From contig CAVVLP010000014.1 in assembly GCA_963749115.1 (NCBI GenBank), forward strand, positions 62,001-126,000: a DNA stretch of 64,000 nucleotides, given 5' to 3'. Below, piece after piece: positions 35,627 to 46,252 of the stretch (its first letter is position 1; every line of letters begins with the position of its first letter). The translations under genes and the position numbers were made by a program. The notes below the pieces were generated by a model that was given only the letters and a program-made list of their open reading frames with translations, made no database searches and had not been told where the DNA came from. The DNA is from SZUA-36 sp963749115. Its GTDB lineage: Bacteria; Pseudomonadota; Gammaproteobacteria; Xanthomonadales; SZUA-36.

Positions 35627-37208
35627 ATGAGTGACAAAGAAATACAGACACGTGTAAACGACAAACCAGCCGGCCCCCTGGTATTAATGATCCTGGATGG
35701 TTGGGGCCACCGGGAGGACGCCGCTGACAACGCCATCAGCCAGGCCTCGACGCCGAACTGGAATAAAATACAGCAACTGGGTGTCCGGACAACGATAACA
35801 ACCTCAGGTGAATTCGTTGGTTTACCTGCCGGGCAAATGGGGAACTCCGAGGTCGGGCATATGAATATCGGAGCCGGGCGTGTTGTTTTCCAGAATTTGA
35901 CCCTTATCAGTAACGCCATCGAGGATGGCAGTTTTGCGAATAATCCAGCACTGGTTAAAGCTGTTACAGCGAGTCGGACACCCGGTTCAACACTACATAT
36001 TATGGGTCTGTTGTCTCCCGGCGGAGTACACAGCCACGAGGATCATTTCCTCGCGATGGTGCAAATGGCGGCCACGCAAGGCGCCAGCAAAATAAGGGTG
36101 CATGCGTTTCTTGACGGGCGCGACACACCACCCCGGAGTGCCGCGACCCTCGATCCAGAAAATGCAGGATTGCCTGGATGGTCTGGATAATGCAGCCTTT
36201 GGTACATTGTGTGGTCGCTATTATGCGATGGATCGTGACAAGCGTTGGGACCGGGTTGAAAAAGCCTGGGACACGTTGGCCAATGGCGAGGGAATGTACC
36301 AAAGCGATGATGCCGGGACAGCACTTCAGTCCGCCTATGAGCGTGATGAAAATGATGAATTTGTCAGCCCGACGGTGATTGGTTCCTATGCGGGTATCAG
36401 GGATGGTGATGCTATTATTTTTGTTAACTTCAGGGCCGACAGGGCACGTGAGATCAGCCAGGCTTTTATTCAACCTGACTTTACCGGTTTTGAGCGTCGG
36501 GCACCAAGGCTCTCATGCTTTGTTTGCATGACCCAATACCTTGAAGACCTGCCCGCCGAAATCGCCTATCCGCCGGAACAGCTCAATGGCCTGTTGGGAC
36601 AGGTACTCTCAGATCACGGCTTGTCTCAACTGCGAATTGCGGAGACGGAAAAGTATGCCCATGTGACTTTCTTCTTCAACGGCGGCGAAGAGCAGCCATT
36701 TGTTGGAGAACAACGTCTGCTGGTGCCATCTCCCGATGTGGCCACCTATGACCTCCAACCTGAAATGAGTATCGGAAAACTTTCAGCCGAACTGGACAAG
36801 GCCATCCGCAGCGGTACATTTGATGTCATTATCTGTAACGTGGCCAATCCGGATATGGTCGGTCATACCGGCAACATGACCGCAGCGATTGCAGCGGTTG
36901 AAGCGGTTGACCAGTGCCTCGGGGTTGTACTCAATGCAGTCCAATCGACGGATGGAGAATTACTTGTCACTGCAGATCACGGCAATATTGAGCAAATGAA
37001 AGACCACCAAACCGGTCAGAGCCATACAGCACATACGACCAACCCCGTACCTTTGGTCTATTGTGGCCGCAACGCCAAGGCGCTTGCGGGGGGCGCGCTC
37101 AAGGATATTGCGCCTACGATGTTGTATCTGCTTGGATTGCAACAGCCCGCAGAGATGACAGGGCACACACTGCTGGAGTTGATCGACAGAGCACCGGCTG
37201 CGGGCTGA
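35627..37208 (+). CDS. gpmI: 2,3-bisphosphoglycerate-independent phosphoglycerate mutase (frame break)
   Basis: Interconverts 3- and 2-phosphoglycerate using two metal ions. It has LMILDGWG, the phosphoserine motif GQMGNSEVGHMNIGAGR, FLDGRDTPP, RYYAMDRDKRWDR and the late VTADHGNIEQM. An extra base near 36140 splits it; corrected length is 526 residues. It is followed by envC after 10 bp or less, the same gpmI-envC order as E. coli. Confidence 0.95.
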
Positions 37209-37218
37209 GCAATCGGTG

Positions 37219-38370
37219 ATGTGCGGGCGATTCATATCGATTGGCTTGGCAATCTGGCTGACACTCGGTTGGACAGCGTGCCAGGCCGCTGACGGCCTGA
37301 CAAAAAAAGAGGCTGAATCCCGGCTAAGGCAGCTGAAAAAGGAGATCAGTTTATTACAGACAGGTCTGGAACGATCCCGAACAACGCTGTCCAGCGAGCA
37401 AAAGGCACTCAAGGCAGCCGATCTTGATATCCAGACAAGTTCATTGGAGCTGCGCAAACTGGAATCAACCCGGCAGGTCCACCTGCGTGAGTTATCGGTC
37501 CTTCACTCTGAGCGTAGCAATTACCTGGACAGCCTCGATGCACGCAGGGAATTACTCGCAGGGCAGATCATGGCAGCATACCGGCTCGGGCGGGAATCCA
37601 GGTTAAAACTGGTTCTTAACCAGGACAGTCCGGCGCTCCTGTCCAGGAACCTGGCTTACTACGACTATTTCAGCCGTTCGCAAGCCGCCCGAATCAGCGA
37701 CCTGAGACAGGTTTTGCAGACCCTCGATGCGATGCAGGAAAAAATTAACGTGGAACTGTCCGCGCTTGACGAGGTTCAAAGGAGCCAACAGGCCGTGCTG
37801 GATGAAATGACCGATCAGCGCAATCAACGCCAGGTCGTCATTGCGAGTCTATCAAGTCAGATCGATACGGATGAAACGCAGCTCGCGGAACTGCAACGTG
37901 ACAGGCTGGATCTTGAGGCATTGCTGGAGAAACTATCCAACGTATTGGCGGATATACCTGCAGATCTCGGTCAGAGACAGGGCCCGGCTGATCTAAAGGG
38001 GAAAATGCCGATGCCGGTTAAAGGCCGCGTTAAACACGCCTACGGACAACCCAGGACGGCAGGTTTACATTGGCAGGGTTGGTTGATTGACACCGACGTT
38101 GGAAAAGAAGTCAAAACCGTTGCTTATGGGCGGGTAGCCTATTCAGACTGGCTCAGGGGTTACGGTCTTCTGATGATCATTGATCATGGTGATGGTTTTA
38201 TGAGTCTTTATGCCAACAATGAAAGTTTACTGCGCGAGGTTGGGGAGTGGGTGGAAAACGGTAGCAGTATCAGTACGGTCGGCAGCAGCCTGCTGAATGG
38301 GAAAGGTTTGTATTTTGAGATTCGGAAAAATGGAAAGGCCATGGATCCTGCAGTTTGGTTAAAACGCTAG
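37219..38370 (+). CDS. envC: EnvC-type murein hydrolase activator
   Basis: Periplasmic activator of cell-separation amidases. It has a signal peptide (FISIGLAIWLTLGWTACQA), a long coiled coil (about residues 30-245), then a degenerate LytM domain lacking the HxxxD and HxH zinc ligands (HWQGWLIDT, IDHGDGFMSLYAN), as in E. coli EnvC. The coiled coil probably docks on FtsX, which is encoded elsewhere in the window. It starts at ATG 37219 (a GTG directly precedes it). Confidence 0.9.
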   Translation: MCGRFISIGLAIWLTLGWTACQAADGLTKKEAESRLRQLKKEISLLQTGLERSRTTLSSEQKALKAADLDIQTSSLELRKLESTRQVHLRELSVLHSERSNYLDSLDARRELLAGQIMAAYRLGRESRLKLVLNQDSPALLSRNLAYYDYFSRSQAARISDLRQVLQTLDAMQEKINVELSALDEVQRSQQAVLDEMTDQRNQRQVVIASLSSQIDTDETQLAELQRDRLDLEALLEKLSNVLADIPADLGQRQGPADLKGKMPMPVKGRVKHAYGQPRTAGLHWQGWLIDTDVGKEVKTVAYGRVAYSDWLRGYGLLMIIDHGDGFMSLYANNESLLREVGEWVENGSSISTVGSSLLNGKGLYFEIRKNGKAMDPAVWLKR

Positions 38371-38400
38371 AAAACACAAAATGGAACACAACGAAAAGAC

Positions 38401-39673
38401 ATGATACGAATTGACAGAAGATTGATTTTGGCCTTGTTGCTGACACCGGTAATCGTGGCGGCAAACGAGACGCAGACAACACCTACCAGGGCACAACTTT
38501 CACTGGATGACTTGCGTACTTTTACCGACGTATTTAACCAGGTTCGTAATAATTTTGTGGAAGAACTGGATGATCATGCACTAATGAATGCCGCCATTCG
38601 TGGCATGCTGTCAGAGCTGGACCCCCACTCTTCCTATATGGAAGCAGATGAGTTCCGTCAGCTTGAAAATAATTCCCGCGGCCGTTATAGCGGTATAGGC
38701 GTAGAAATTGTCATTCAAAACAACCATGCCAAGGTGGTTCATGTTATGGATGGTGGAGCAGCGGACAAGGCCGGGATAATTGTAGGTGACGTGATCACTT
38801 CGGTCGACCAGGTCGATTTGCGTGGGCGAGAACCTGCGATTGGCGGTTGACAGCTTGCGTGGAGAAGTCGGTACCATGGTGGAGATCACCGTCAGACATG
38901 AAAATGGTGAAGTTTCCAACTTCAAGCTGGAACGTGATTTCGTTGAGGTTGCCAGTGTATTCAGCAGACCGGTCGACAGTCACTACGGTTACTTCCAGGT
39001 CACCCACTTTACCCGTAAAAGCGCTGATGAATTACTTGAGCAGATCCAGTACATGCAAGACAGGCATGAAGGGCCGTTGAAAGGTGTCGTTCTGGATTTG
39101 CGGAATAATCCCGGGGGCGTATTGAACCCTGCCCTGACCATAGCCGACGGTTTTCTTGACGAAGGTGTGATTGTAACCACCCGCGGTCGGGCTGAAAACC
39201 AGTTCGAATACACCGCAAAACCCGGTCAGTGGTTGAATGGCGTCCCGATGGTGGTGCTCGTTGACCGCAGCTCGGCATCGGCGGCTGAAGTGTTAGCAGG
39301 CGCCTTACAGGACCATGGCCGCGCATTGATAGTCGGTGAAAAAACATTCGGCAAGGGATCGGTGCAGTCCGTACTGAATTTACGTAACGGATCCGGAATT
39401 CGTCTTACCACGTCACGCTACTACACCCCAAGCGGACGTTCGATTCAGGCTGAAGGCATCCAGCCGGATGTGGAAATTACAGAAGTCCAGATGGTTGAAA
39501 ATGATGATAACCGCAAACGGGAAGTCGATCTCGAAAGACACCTGGTAGGCGAGACGGCAGCAGAAGCTAAGATTTTTGGCTCTGAAGTAAGTGCTGCCGA
39601 CGACTACATGATGTACCAGGCACTGATCCTGTTAAAAGCAACCAGCGTACTTTCCTCAAGTGATCAGCCCTGA
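38401..39673 (+). CDS. S41-family C-terminal processing protease (frame break)
   Basis: CtpA-type periplasmic protease: a signal segment (MIRIDRRLILALLLTPVIVA), a PDZ domain (GVEIVIQNNHAKVVHVMDGG), then the S41 core with nucleophile serine in DRSSASAAEVLAGAL and lysine in GEKTFGKGSVQ. An extra G in GTGGGCG near 38822 breaks the frame; about 423 residues after correction. The order gpmI-envC-ctpA is common in gammaproteobacteria, and the protease may work with envelope-division proteins. Confidence 0.9.
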
Positions 39674-39710
39674 CGCTGGCACACAAGGCGGGCTCCAACC
39701 TGGTGTAGTG

Positions 39711-40058
39711 TCAGCCCTGGGGACGGGTGCGACCGCCGGGCTGTACCGGGAACGGTGTGACTTTTTCACCACTTTTGCGATCGCGGATGACAGCCTGACC
39801 CTTTTTCTTAACCTGCTCCACGCGGAGTACGCTATGCATAGGAAGGTGTAGCACCTCAACTCCATCAAACTCATCGCGCATTTTTTCATCGGTCGGATCA
39901 ACCACCAGCGAATCCTTGTCTCCGAACTCCAGTCCAGAGACCTCGATAAAACCCCATAGCCCGCTTGTACAAACACTTTTACAAAACAGCTCGTACACTT
40001 TGCCATGGTTAAGAAATGCGATGCGAAACAGTTTTTCGTTTTCCGGTTTGGACATCAT
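39711..40058 (-). CDS. DUF1820 family protein
   Basis: A 115-residue cytoplasmic protein with the conserved LFRIAFLNHGKVYELFCKSV opening and DFVEV-like GFIEVSGLEF region of DUF1820. The function is unknown. It follows the rhomboid gene directly (stop and start adjacent at 40058/40059) and is therefore co-translated with it. Confidence 0.8.
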   Translation of the reverse strand: MMSKPENEKLFRIAFLNHGKVYELFCKSVCTSGLWGFIEVSGLEFGDKDSLVVDPTDEKMRDEFDGVEVLHLPMHSVLRVEQVKKKGQAVIRDRKSGEKVTPFPVQPGGRTRPQG

Positions 40059-40748
40059 TTATCCCAATTTGATCTGTGCTGTTGCTCGAACCAGCAAAGC
40101 GAAAATTAATCCCAGTGCGAAACCCGCCATATGCGTCCACCAGGCCACTATCCCCGTTATGGGGCCTAATACGGTATAAACCAACTGCAGGGTAAACCAG
40201 GAGCCAATCACAAGCAGGGCTGGTACCCGGGCAAATTGAAGGTAAAGCCCCAACGGTAGCAACATGCCTATACGACGGGATGGAAACAGGCCAAGGTATG
40301 CACCAACCACCGCCGAGATCGCGCCACTGGCGCCGACGATGGGCGAGCTTAGATCCGGCAGACGCATCGCAACGAACAGGTTGGACAGGGCACCGCCCAG
40401 TACAAATACAATCACCATGCCGAGACTGCCTACACGGCGCTCCAGCGGCATCCCAAATACCCACAGGTAAACCATGTTACCCAACAAATGTAACCAACTT
40501 GTGTGAATGAACAGGGCACTGATCAGGGTCAATAATTGATGGTCAGCCCACCCGGCAAACGGTTGACTGAATATCAGTGCAAGTTGATTCGGCAGCACGC
40601 CACCCAGCGCCAGCATCGCGTTTTGTGCAAGTGGTGTCATGCCGGAATGTAGTAATTTAACCCCCGTGCAAAACAGAAACAGGGTCAACGTCACCCAGGG
40701 GAAACGGGGCCTCGATTTTGACCAATTGGTGACAATCCCCGGGTCCAC
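40059..40748 (-). CDS. rhomboid-family intramembrane serine protease
   Basis: About 229 residues with six membrane segments. The catalytic serine is in GASGAISAVVGAYLG, the catalytic histidine in THMAGFALG, and HTSWLHLLGNMVYLWVFG is the conserved loop. GTG start. Its substrate is unknown. It is upstream of the DUF1820 gene and downstream of the GspB-like gene on the same strand. Confidence 0.87.
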   Translation of the reverse strand: MDPGIVTNWSKSRPRFPWVTLTLFLFCTGVKLLHSGMTPLAQNAMLALGGVLPNQLALIFSQPFAGWADHQLLTLISALFIHTSWLHLLGNMVYLWVFGMPLERRVGSLGMVIVFVLGGALSNLFVAMRLPDLSSPIVGASGAISAVVGAYLGLFPSRRIGMLLPLGLYLQFARVPALLVIGSWFTLQLVYTVLGPITGIVAWWTHMAGFALGLIFALLVRATAQIKLG

Positions 40749-40771
40749 AGTTAAAGACCGCCGTTCGAGAG

Positions 40772-41557
40772 CTATCGTTCTACCAGGAACTGGTAAAGAC
40801 GATAGCTGAATACAACGCCTTCGCGCCGAATTTCCCTCACTTCAAGACCAGGCTGGGCGGTGTCACCCTCCTCCAGGCGCTGGCCGTTAATCAAAACGAA
40901 ACGGTCAGCGGGGTTAGCGGCATAAACCAGAACACTGAACTTGATTTCCGGTAGATCCGCACGAACGGCATCAGGCAGATCCCAATATCCGATGGGTGCC
41001 GGCTCGCCAGGGTGATATTTTTCCGGTACAGCCCCGACCGGTTCGTCGGCAGCTGCTGTTTTGGAGCGGGTTTCTGTTGGCCCGATACTGGCTGCCGGTT
41101 TGAATCTTGACTGGCTATTATTGGTTTTTTTACCCGTGGTTGTATTGGTATTTTCTGCCGCGGGTGCCGGTGCACCTGGTTTTGACAGCCCGTCACTGCT
41201 GACCGTTGACTCATAGGACTCCACTGGTGTCCTTTTCCGTCCGGAAGGGACGCTGGCTTCTGGAATTGAAGCTGCAACTTCCTCATCATCCTGATCTCCG
41301 GTCACCGGTTTGGATGCAACACTAACCCGGTCATCCGACAGCGTCACCGGTGGCTGGTAACTTCCGGCAGGCGGTTGATATTGATGCCAGACAAACCACC
41401 CACTCACAAACAGGGCAGCAACCAATAGTAAGACCAGCATCCCTGTTGGAAGTGATTCGGAAACCGGATCGGATTGATTATCTGTGTGTATAGTAGGTGC
41501 TTCACGCAACTGCTGGTTTTTTTCAGACTTTCTGAGCGCTTCAAGAAGTATGGACAT
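40772..41557 (-). CDS. GspB-like type II secretion accessory protein
   Basis: A 261-residue inner-membrane protein. MSILLEALRKSEKNQQ is the typical GspB/ExeB opening; one membrane segment (GMLVLLLVAALFVSGWFVW) is followed by a Pro/Thr-rich linker and a C-terminal GspB domain (LPEIKFSVLVYA, VLINGQRLEEGD). It pairs with the ExeA-type ATPase upstream to help place the secretin in the outer membrane. The main gsp cluster is not here. Confidence 0.87.
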   Translation of the reverse strand: MSILLEALRKSEKNQQLREAPTIHTDNQSDPVSESLPTGMLVLLLVAALFVSGWFVWHQYQPPAGSYQPPVTLSDDRVSVASKPVTGDQDDEEVAASIPEASVPSGRKRTPVESYESTVSSDGLSKPGAPAPAAENTNTTTGKKTNNSQSRFKPAASIGPTETRSKTAAADEPVGAVPEKYHPGEPAPIGYWDLPDAVRADLPEIKFSVLVYAANPADRFVLINGQRLEEGDTAQPGLEVREIRREGVVFSYRLYQFLVER

Positions 41558-41575
41558 AATTAACTGGCCCTGATT

Positions 41576-43219
41576 TTATTCCCAAGTCCGTAAAAGCTTT
41601 GGCTCTTTTATCGATGCTGTCATCAAATGAAGCAAGGTATTCCGGCCAACGATACCATCTGCCTCCAGGCCATTCCGGGCTTGAAAACTTTTCAACCAGA
41701 GTTCAAAAGCAGCATCAAATACCTGGTTACCATGGTACGGCACATCAACAAGGGTCGCCATTTCCATTATCGTTGCAACTGCAGGCCCTGTGTCTCCCCG
41801 CCCGATAAAGGGCGGCCATCCTGCGGCCTGCGGCCATGCTACCAGGTAAGTTCCCAGCCAACTTGCCTCGACCGATTCCTTCGATACCGTGCTTAACTGT
41901 TGCGGGACTCCCACCAGCAATCGATTTCTATCGACACCTTGTAAAAGCAGGTAGGACGGGGTTTCCTCTTGTAGCACCAAGACGACCGGCAACCCGAGCC
42001 GGTTGATCTTTGACCAGTTCCCCTGGTCGTGCAGACAGGCATAACCCAGGCTGTTATCGCCATCACAGGCTGCCTGGATCGTAAACTCGGCACCAGGTTG
42101 GCTCCACGTTTCAGCGAGACCCCGCCAAACCACCTGTTGATGATCTTCGAGCCAATCCTTATCCAGGGGGGCAATAACTTCTGGCTCGATCGCCTCCTCT
42201 ACCGGCACCTGGATGACCGGCGGAACAACCGCGGCCTGTATCTCCGGTTTATCCACAACCTGCAAAGCAACATTGCCTGAATCCACGTTGGCAGTTTTTG
42301 CCGGGAAACGAAAATCCGTAAACGTTGCAACTGCCAGCACGGCAACCGCCGCCATGGCGACTGCACCCAGCAAAAACGGCCAACGAACACGCTTGACCTG
42401 TCGTTCACCCAACTGCACCTCATTGGCTGCTTCATGCACCATCGCGGCTGTCACATCCATACGCTCCTTGGCAAATGCGGCGATCAGCGACCTGTCTGCA
42501 ATGATGTTGATCAACCGTGGTATACCCTGTGAGCGCTGATAGAGCGCATTCATTGCACTACGTCGAAACGGGTTACGCTGTGCACCAGCAACCTGCATGC
42601 GGTGTCGAATATACAAGTGGGTGTCCTTCGGCCCCAACGGACTCAGGTGATACCGTGCGGTAATCCGCTGGGCCAACTGACGTAAGGTTCGACGTTGCAA
42701 TAACCCCCTCAATTCAGGTTGGCCCAGAAGGACAATCTGCAGAAGTTTTTCTTTGCTGGTTTCAAGATTGGTCAACAACCTGACCTGCTCCAGTGCTTCG
42801 GGGCTCAGGTTCTGAGCTTCATCAATCACGACAACCACGCGCTCACCGCGCTGATGTGCAGCGAGCAAATACCGATTCAGACCATCCACCAGTAAGCGCG
42901 TACTGTCGATGGACTCACCAATATCAATACCAAGCTCTTCACTGATAGCGGCTAATAGCTCGCGGGGGGTGACCAGGGGATTGAGCAACAGGGCAATATG
43001 GGTGCCTTCCGGGACCTGTTCGAGCAAGCATCGACACAAGGTGGTCTTGCCGGTTCCGACCTCACCGGTCAATTGAACAAAACCACCGCTGCCGCCTTTG
43101 CCAATTCCGTACATCAGGTGCGCCAGTGCATCTCGGTGTCGTGGGCTCAGAAAAACAAACGCCGGATCGGGGGTTATTGAAAACGGTGCTTCATTGAGCC
43201 CAAAATACCGTAAATACAT
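41576..43219 (-). CDS. ExeA/GspA-type ATPase with peptidoglycan-binding domain
   Basis: A 547-residue protein. An N-terminal AAA ATPase carries Walker A GEVGTGKTT and Walker B VVVIDEAQNL. A membrane segment (WPFLLGAVAMAAVAVLAV) follows near residue 285, then a periplasmic peptidase-C39-like region and a C-terminal peptidoglycan-binding domain (GRGDTGPAVATIM). With GspB it forms the complex that drives secretin assembly across the wall. The two are coupled 18 bp apart. Confidence 0.92.
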   Translation of the reverse strand: MYLRYFGLNEAPFSITPDPAFVFLSPRHRDALAHLMYGIGKGGSGGFVQLTGEVGTGKTTLCRCLLEQVPEGTHIALLLNPLVTPRELLAAISEELGIDIGESIDSTRLLVDGLNRYLLAAHQRGERVVVVIDEAQNLSPEALEQVRLLTNLETSKEKLLQIVLLGQPELRGLLQRRTLRQLAQRITARYHLSPLGPKDTHLYIRHRMQVAGAQRNPFRRSAMNALYQRSQGIPRLINIIADRSLIAAFAKERMDVTAAMVHEAANEVQLGERQVKRVRWPFLLGAVAMAAVAVLAVATFTDFRFPAKTANVDSGNVALQVVDKPEIQAAVVPPVIQVPVEEAIEPEVIAPLDKDWLEDHQQVVWRGLAETWSQPGAEFTIQAACDGDNSLGYACLHDQGNWSKINRLGLPVVLVLQEETPSYLLLQGVDRNRLLVGVPQQLSTVSKESVEASWLGTYLVAWPQAAGWPPFIGRGDTGPAVATIMEMATLVDVPYHGNQVFDAAFELWLKSFQARNGLEADGIVGRNTLLHLMTASIKEPKLLRTWE

Positions 43220-43628
43220 TTTTCAGACCCTCAAAATTTATAGCAGATGCGTGGTGTCGCACACATGACATTCTCAAACCGGAAACATAAGTTTAGTCAC
43301 CCTACGCGTCAAGTCCAAGCACAGAAACAGATATGTGGCAATACAGACATAAAACGAGAACAGTTGTTCAATCGATTATAAAATATTGAATTGTAAGTCT
43401 TGCCGAGATAATAGCAGCAAAGCTACAATGATCGGTTAATGTTAGCGATTTATAATATATAAACTCGAACGTTCCTGGTTACTACCTGAATACTGCGTGT
43501 TCAGATATGTGAACAAGTACTTGTAAACGTGTAACTATTTTTTAGATTTCACACTTTTGTGGAGAAATGCATTTTGCAATGGTGCACTCCCGGATCACAA
43601 TGATAATTATCTTGAGGCCTGAGTTTTC
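43220..43628. promoter_or_regulatory. divergent exeA/cox control region with Fur-like palindrome
   Basis: An AT-rich 409-bp gap. A TTGAAT (43386-43391) and GATAAT (43407-43412) pair is spaced 15 bp, a weak promoter candidate. The perfect palindrome GATAATTATC (43602-43611), flanked as AATGATAATTATCTTG, lies 17 bases before coxB and resembles part of a Fur box. Iron control of a haem-copper oxidase would make sense, but the site is only a partial match. Confidence 0.35.
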
Positions 43629-44477
43629 ATGAAGAAAGAAAATACAATCATCGTCGCCCTTGCCGTATTGGCGGCTATTATTGCGGCCACCTGGTTAATA
43701 CTGGTCGCCCCGGGATTAACCGGCAACAACATCAATATGACACAGGGTGTAACACAACAAAGTGCGGATCACTTTGACCTGCATATGATTGTTTTGTGGA
43801 TTTGCGTGGTCATTGGCATCGGGGTTTTCACGGTGATGTTTACATCCATCGTGCTGCACCGGAAATCCAAGGGCCACAAGGCTGCAAAATTCAGCCATTC
43901 CACGAAAGCAGAAATCATCTGGACCATTATTCCAGTGTTGATCCTCGTCGTGATGGCGGTTCCCGCAACAACGGCACTGGTTCGAATGGAGGATTCATCG
44001 GGTGCCGAGATGACGGTCAAAATCACCGGTTTTCAATGGCGCTGGAAGTACGAATACCTGGACCAGGACATCAGTTTCATTTCCAGCCTCGCCCCGACTT
44101 CCAATGCCGCCCGCCAACTGAACTCAGGTGTCGCGCCTGCAAGTGTTGAAAACTACCTGCTTGACGTCGATCACCCACTGGTATTGCCGGTGGGCAGGAA
44201 GATAAAATTCCTGATCACCGCCGATGATGTTATCCATTCATGGTGGGTTCCGGCACTTGGCTGGAAACGCGACGCCATTCCGGGCTTTGTTAACGAGGCC
44301 TGGACAAATATAGAAAAACCCGGCACTTATCGTGGTCAGTGTGCTGAATTGTGTGGAAAAGACCATGGTTTTATGCCCATTGTAGTCATTGCCAAGACCG
44401 AGGATGAATTTGAATCCTGGGTGAGCGAGCAACTGGCTGAAAAGTCTCAAAATGATCAACAGGTAACAGTACGATGA
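43629..44477 (+). CDS. coxB: cytochrome c oxidase subunit II
   Basis: Electron-entry subunit of an aa3-type oxidase. There are two N-terminal membrane segments, then a periplasmic cupredoxin domain with CuA ligands in HSWWVPALG and QCAELCGKDHGFMP. At 282 residues there is no cytochrome c extension. The stop overlaps the coxA start (ATGA). Confidence 0.96.
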   Translation: MKKENTIIVALAVLAAIIAATWLILVAPGLTGNNINMTQGVTQQSADHFDLHMIVLWICVVIGIGVFTVMFTSIVLHRKSKGHKAAKFSHSTKAEIIWTIIPVLILVVMAVPATTALVRMEDSSGAEMTVKITGFQWRWKYEYLDQDISFISSLAPTSNAARQLNSGVAPASVENYLLDVDHPLVLPVGRKIKFLITADDVIHSWWVPALGWKRDAIPGFVNEAWTNIEKPGTYRGQCAELCGKDHGFMPIVVIAKTEDEFESWVSEQLAEKSQNDQQVTVR

Positions 44478-46105
44478 CTACGGAAGTGATTCACCAGGAT
44501 GTTAGCGAAGGCCATGACGCGCACGATCATGGCGACCACAAACCCACCGGTTTTCTTGACCGCTGGCTGTTTACAACCAACCACAAGGATATCGGCACCC
44601 TATACCTGATCTTTTCATTGACGATGTTCATGATCGGTGGAGCCATGGCAATGGTCATCAGGGCAGAGCTTTTCATGCCGGGTCTGCAACTGGTTGAACC
44701 TGATTTTTTCAATCAGATGACGACCATGCATGCCTTGATCATGGTGTTCGGTGCCGTGATGCCGGCCTGGGTGGGATTTGCCAACTGGTTGGTTCCAATG
44801 ATGATCGGTGCACCGGACATGGCCCTGCCACGAATGAATAACTGGAGCTTCTGGATTCTCCCGTTTGCTTTCACCATGCTGTTGTCAACCCTTTTTATGG
44901 ATTCCGGCGGACCCGCAGCGGGCTGGACCCTTTACCCGCCGCTGGTTCTGCAAACAGGCACCAGTTTCGCATTCGTGGTTTTTGCCATTCACATGATGGG
45001 TATTTCATCCATCATGGGTTCAATCAACATCATTGCGACGATCTTCAATATGCGCGCTCCCGGTATGCGCTTGTTGCGTATGCCGATGTTTGTCTGGACC
45101 TGGCTGATCACGGCCTTTCTGTTGATCGCGGTGATGCCGGTTCTGGCCGGCGCGGTGACCATGCTGTTGACCGATCACTTTTTCAGTACCAACTTCTTCA
45201 ATGCTGCCGGTGGTGGTGACCCGGTCATGTTCCAGCATATTTTCTGGTTCTTCGGACACCCCGAAGTCTACATCATGATTTTGCCGGCCTTTGGCGTTAT
45301 CTCGGAAATCCTGCCGACCTTTTCACGTAAACCCCTGTTTGGTTATGGCTCAATGGTCTATGCGACTGCGACCATTGCCTTCCTGTCGTTTATCGTTTGG
45401 GCGCACCACATGTTTACCGTTGGTATGCCTTTGCAGGGTGAGTTGTTTTTCATGTATGCGACCATGTTGATCTCCGTGCCGACCGGTGTGAAGGTATTTA
45501 ACTGGGTCAGCACCATGTGGCAGGGTTCGATGACATTTGAAACCCCAATGTTGTTTGCCATCGGTTTTGTCGTGCTGTTCACCATAGGTGGTTTGTCCGG
45601 TCTGATGCTGGCGATTACCGCTGCGGATTTCCAGTACCACGATACCTACTTCGTGGTCGCACATTTTCACTATGTATTGGTTCCAGGTGCCGTATTTGCA
45701 TTGATGGCAGCAACCTATTACTGGCTGCCCAAATTCACCGGCAATATGTATTCCGAGAAATGGGGCAAAATCCATTTTTGGCTGTCGGCAATTTTTGTCA
45801 ACGTATTGTTCTTTCCGCAGCACTACCTCGGACTGGCCGGTATGCCACGCAGAATCCCTGATTACTCACCACAGTTTGCTGATTTCAACATGATCTCTTC
45901 AGTTGGTGGTTTTGCTTTTGGTGCGACGCAGTTGCTTTTCGTTGGTATCGTTTGGCATTGTGCTTTCAGAAGCAAGGTAAAGGCTACGCCGGAAGTTTGG
46001 GAAGGTTCCAGGGGCCTGGAGTGGACACTCGACTCCCCCCCGGCTTACCACAGCTTCAACACACCACCCGAAGTGACCTGTAACGCACTTAGCCGCGTGG
46101 ATTAA
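44474..46105 (+). CDS. coxA: cytochrome c oxidase subunit I
   Basis: Catalytic subunit with haem a, haem a3 and CuB; 543 residues and 12 membrane segments. Diagnostic motifs are TTMHALIMVFG (haem a histidine), WFFGHPEVYIMILPAFG (CuB histidine with Tyr cross-link and the A-type glutamate) and VWAHHMFTVGM. It pumps protons in the inner membrane. Confidence 0.97.
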   Translation: MTTEVIHQDVSEGHDAHDHGDHKPTGFLDRWLFTTNHKDIGTLYLIFSLTMFMIGGAMAMVIRAELFMPGLQLVEPDFFNQMTTMHALIMVFGAVMPAWVGFANWLVPMMIGAPDMALPRMNNWSFWILPFAFTMLLSTLFMDSGGPAAGWTLYPPLVLQTGTSFAFVVFAIHMMGISSIMGSINIIATIFNMRAPGMRLLRMPMFVWTWLITAFLLIAVMPVLAGAVTMLLTDHFFSTNFFNAAGGGDPVMFQHIFWFFGHPEVYIMILPAFGVISEILPTFSRKPLFGYGSMVYATATIAFLSFIVWAHHMFTVGMPLQGELFFMYATMLISVPTGVKVFNWVSTMWQGSMTFETPMLFAIGFVVLFTIGGLSGLMLAITAADFQYHDTYFVVAHFHYVLVPGAVFALMAATYYWLPKFTGNMYSEKWGKIHFWLSAIFVNVLFFPQHYLGLAGMPRRIPDYSPQFADFNMISSVGGFAFGATQLLFVGIVWHCAFRSKVKATPEVWEGSRGLEWTLDSPPAYHSFNTPPEVTCNALSRVD

Positions 46106-46119
46106 ACTGGACCAGAACG

Positions 46120-46251
46120 ATGAATGAAAACCAGCGGTCAGATGAACTTCAGCACAAACGTTCCAATGCGGTTAGAACCGCCTGGGTGCTCGGAATCATT
46201 GCCATGGCAATTTTTGCAACATTTATTGGTTCTGCCATCATAGGGCGTTGA
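46120..46251 (+). CDS. small cytochrome oxidase assembly membrane protein
   Basis: A 43-residue frame between coxA and ctaG: a charged N-terminus MNENQRSDELQHKRSNAVR followed by one membrane helix (AWVLGIIAMAIFATFIGSAI). It ends one base before the ctaG start. Small one-helix proteins at exactly this place are known in gammaproteobacterial cox operons; the assignment rests on position and topology. Confidence 0.7.
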   Translation: MNENQRSDELQHKRSNAVRTAWVLGIIAMAIFATFIGSAIIGR

Positions 46252-46252
46252 T

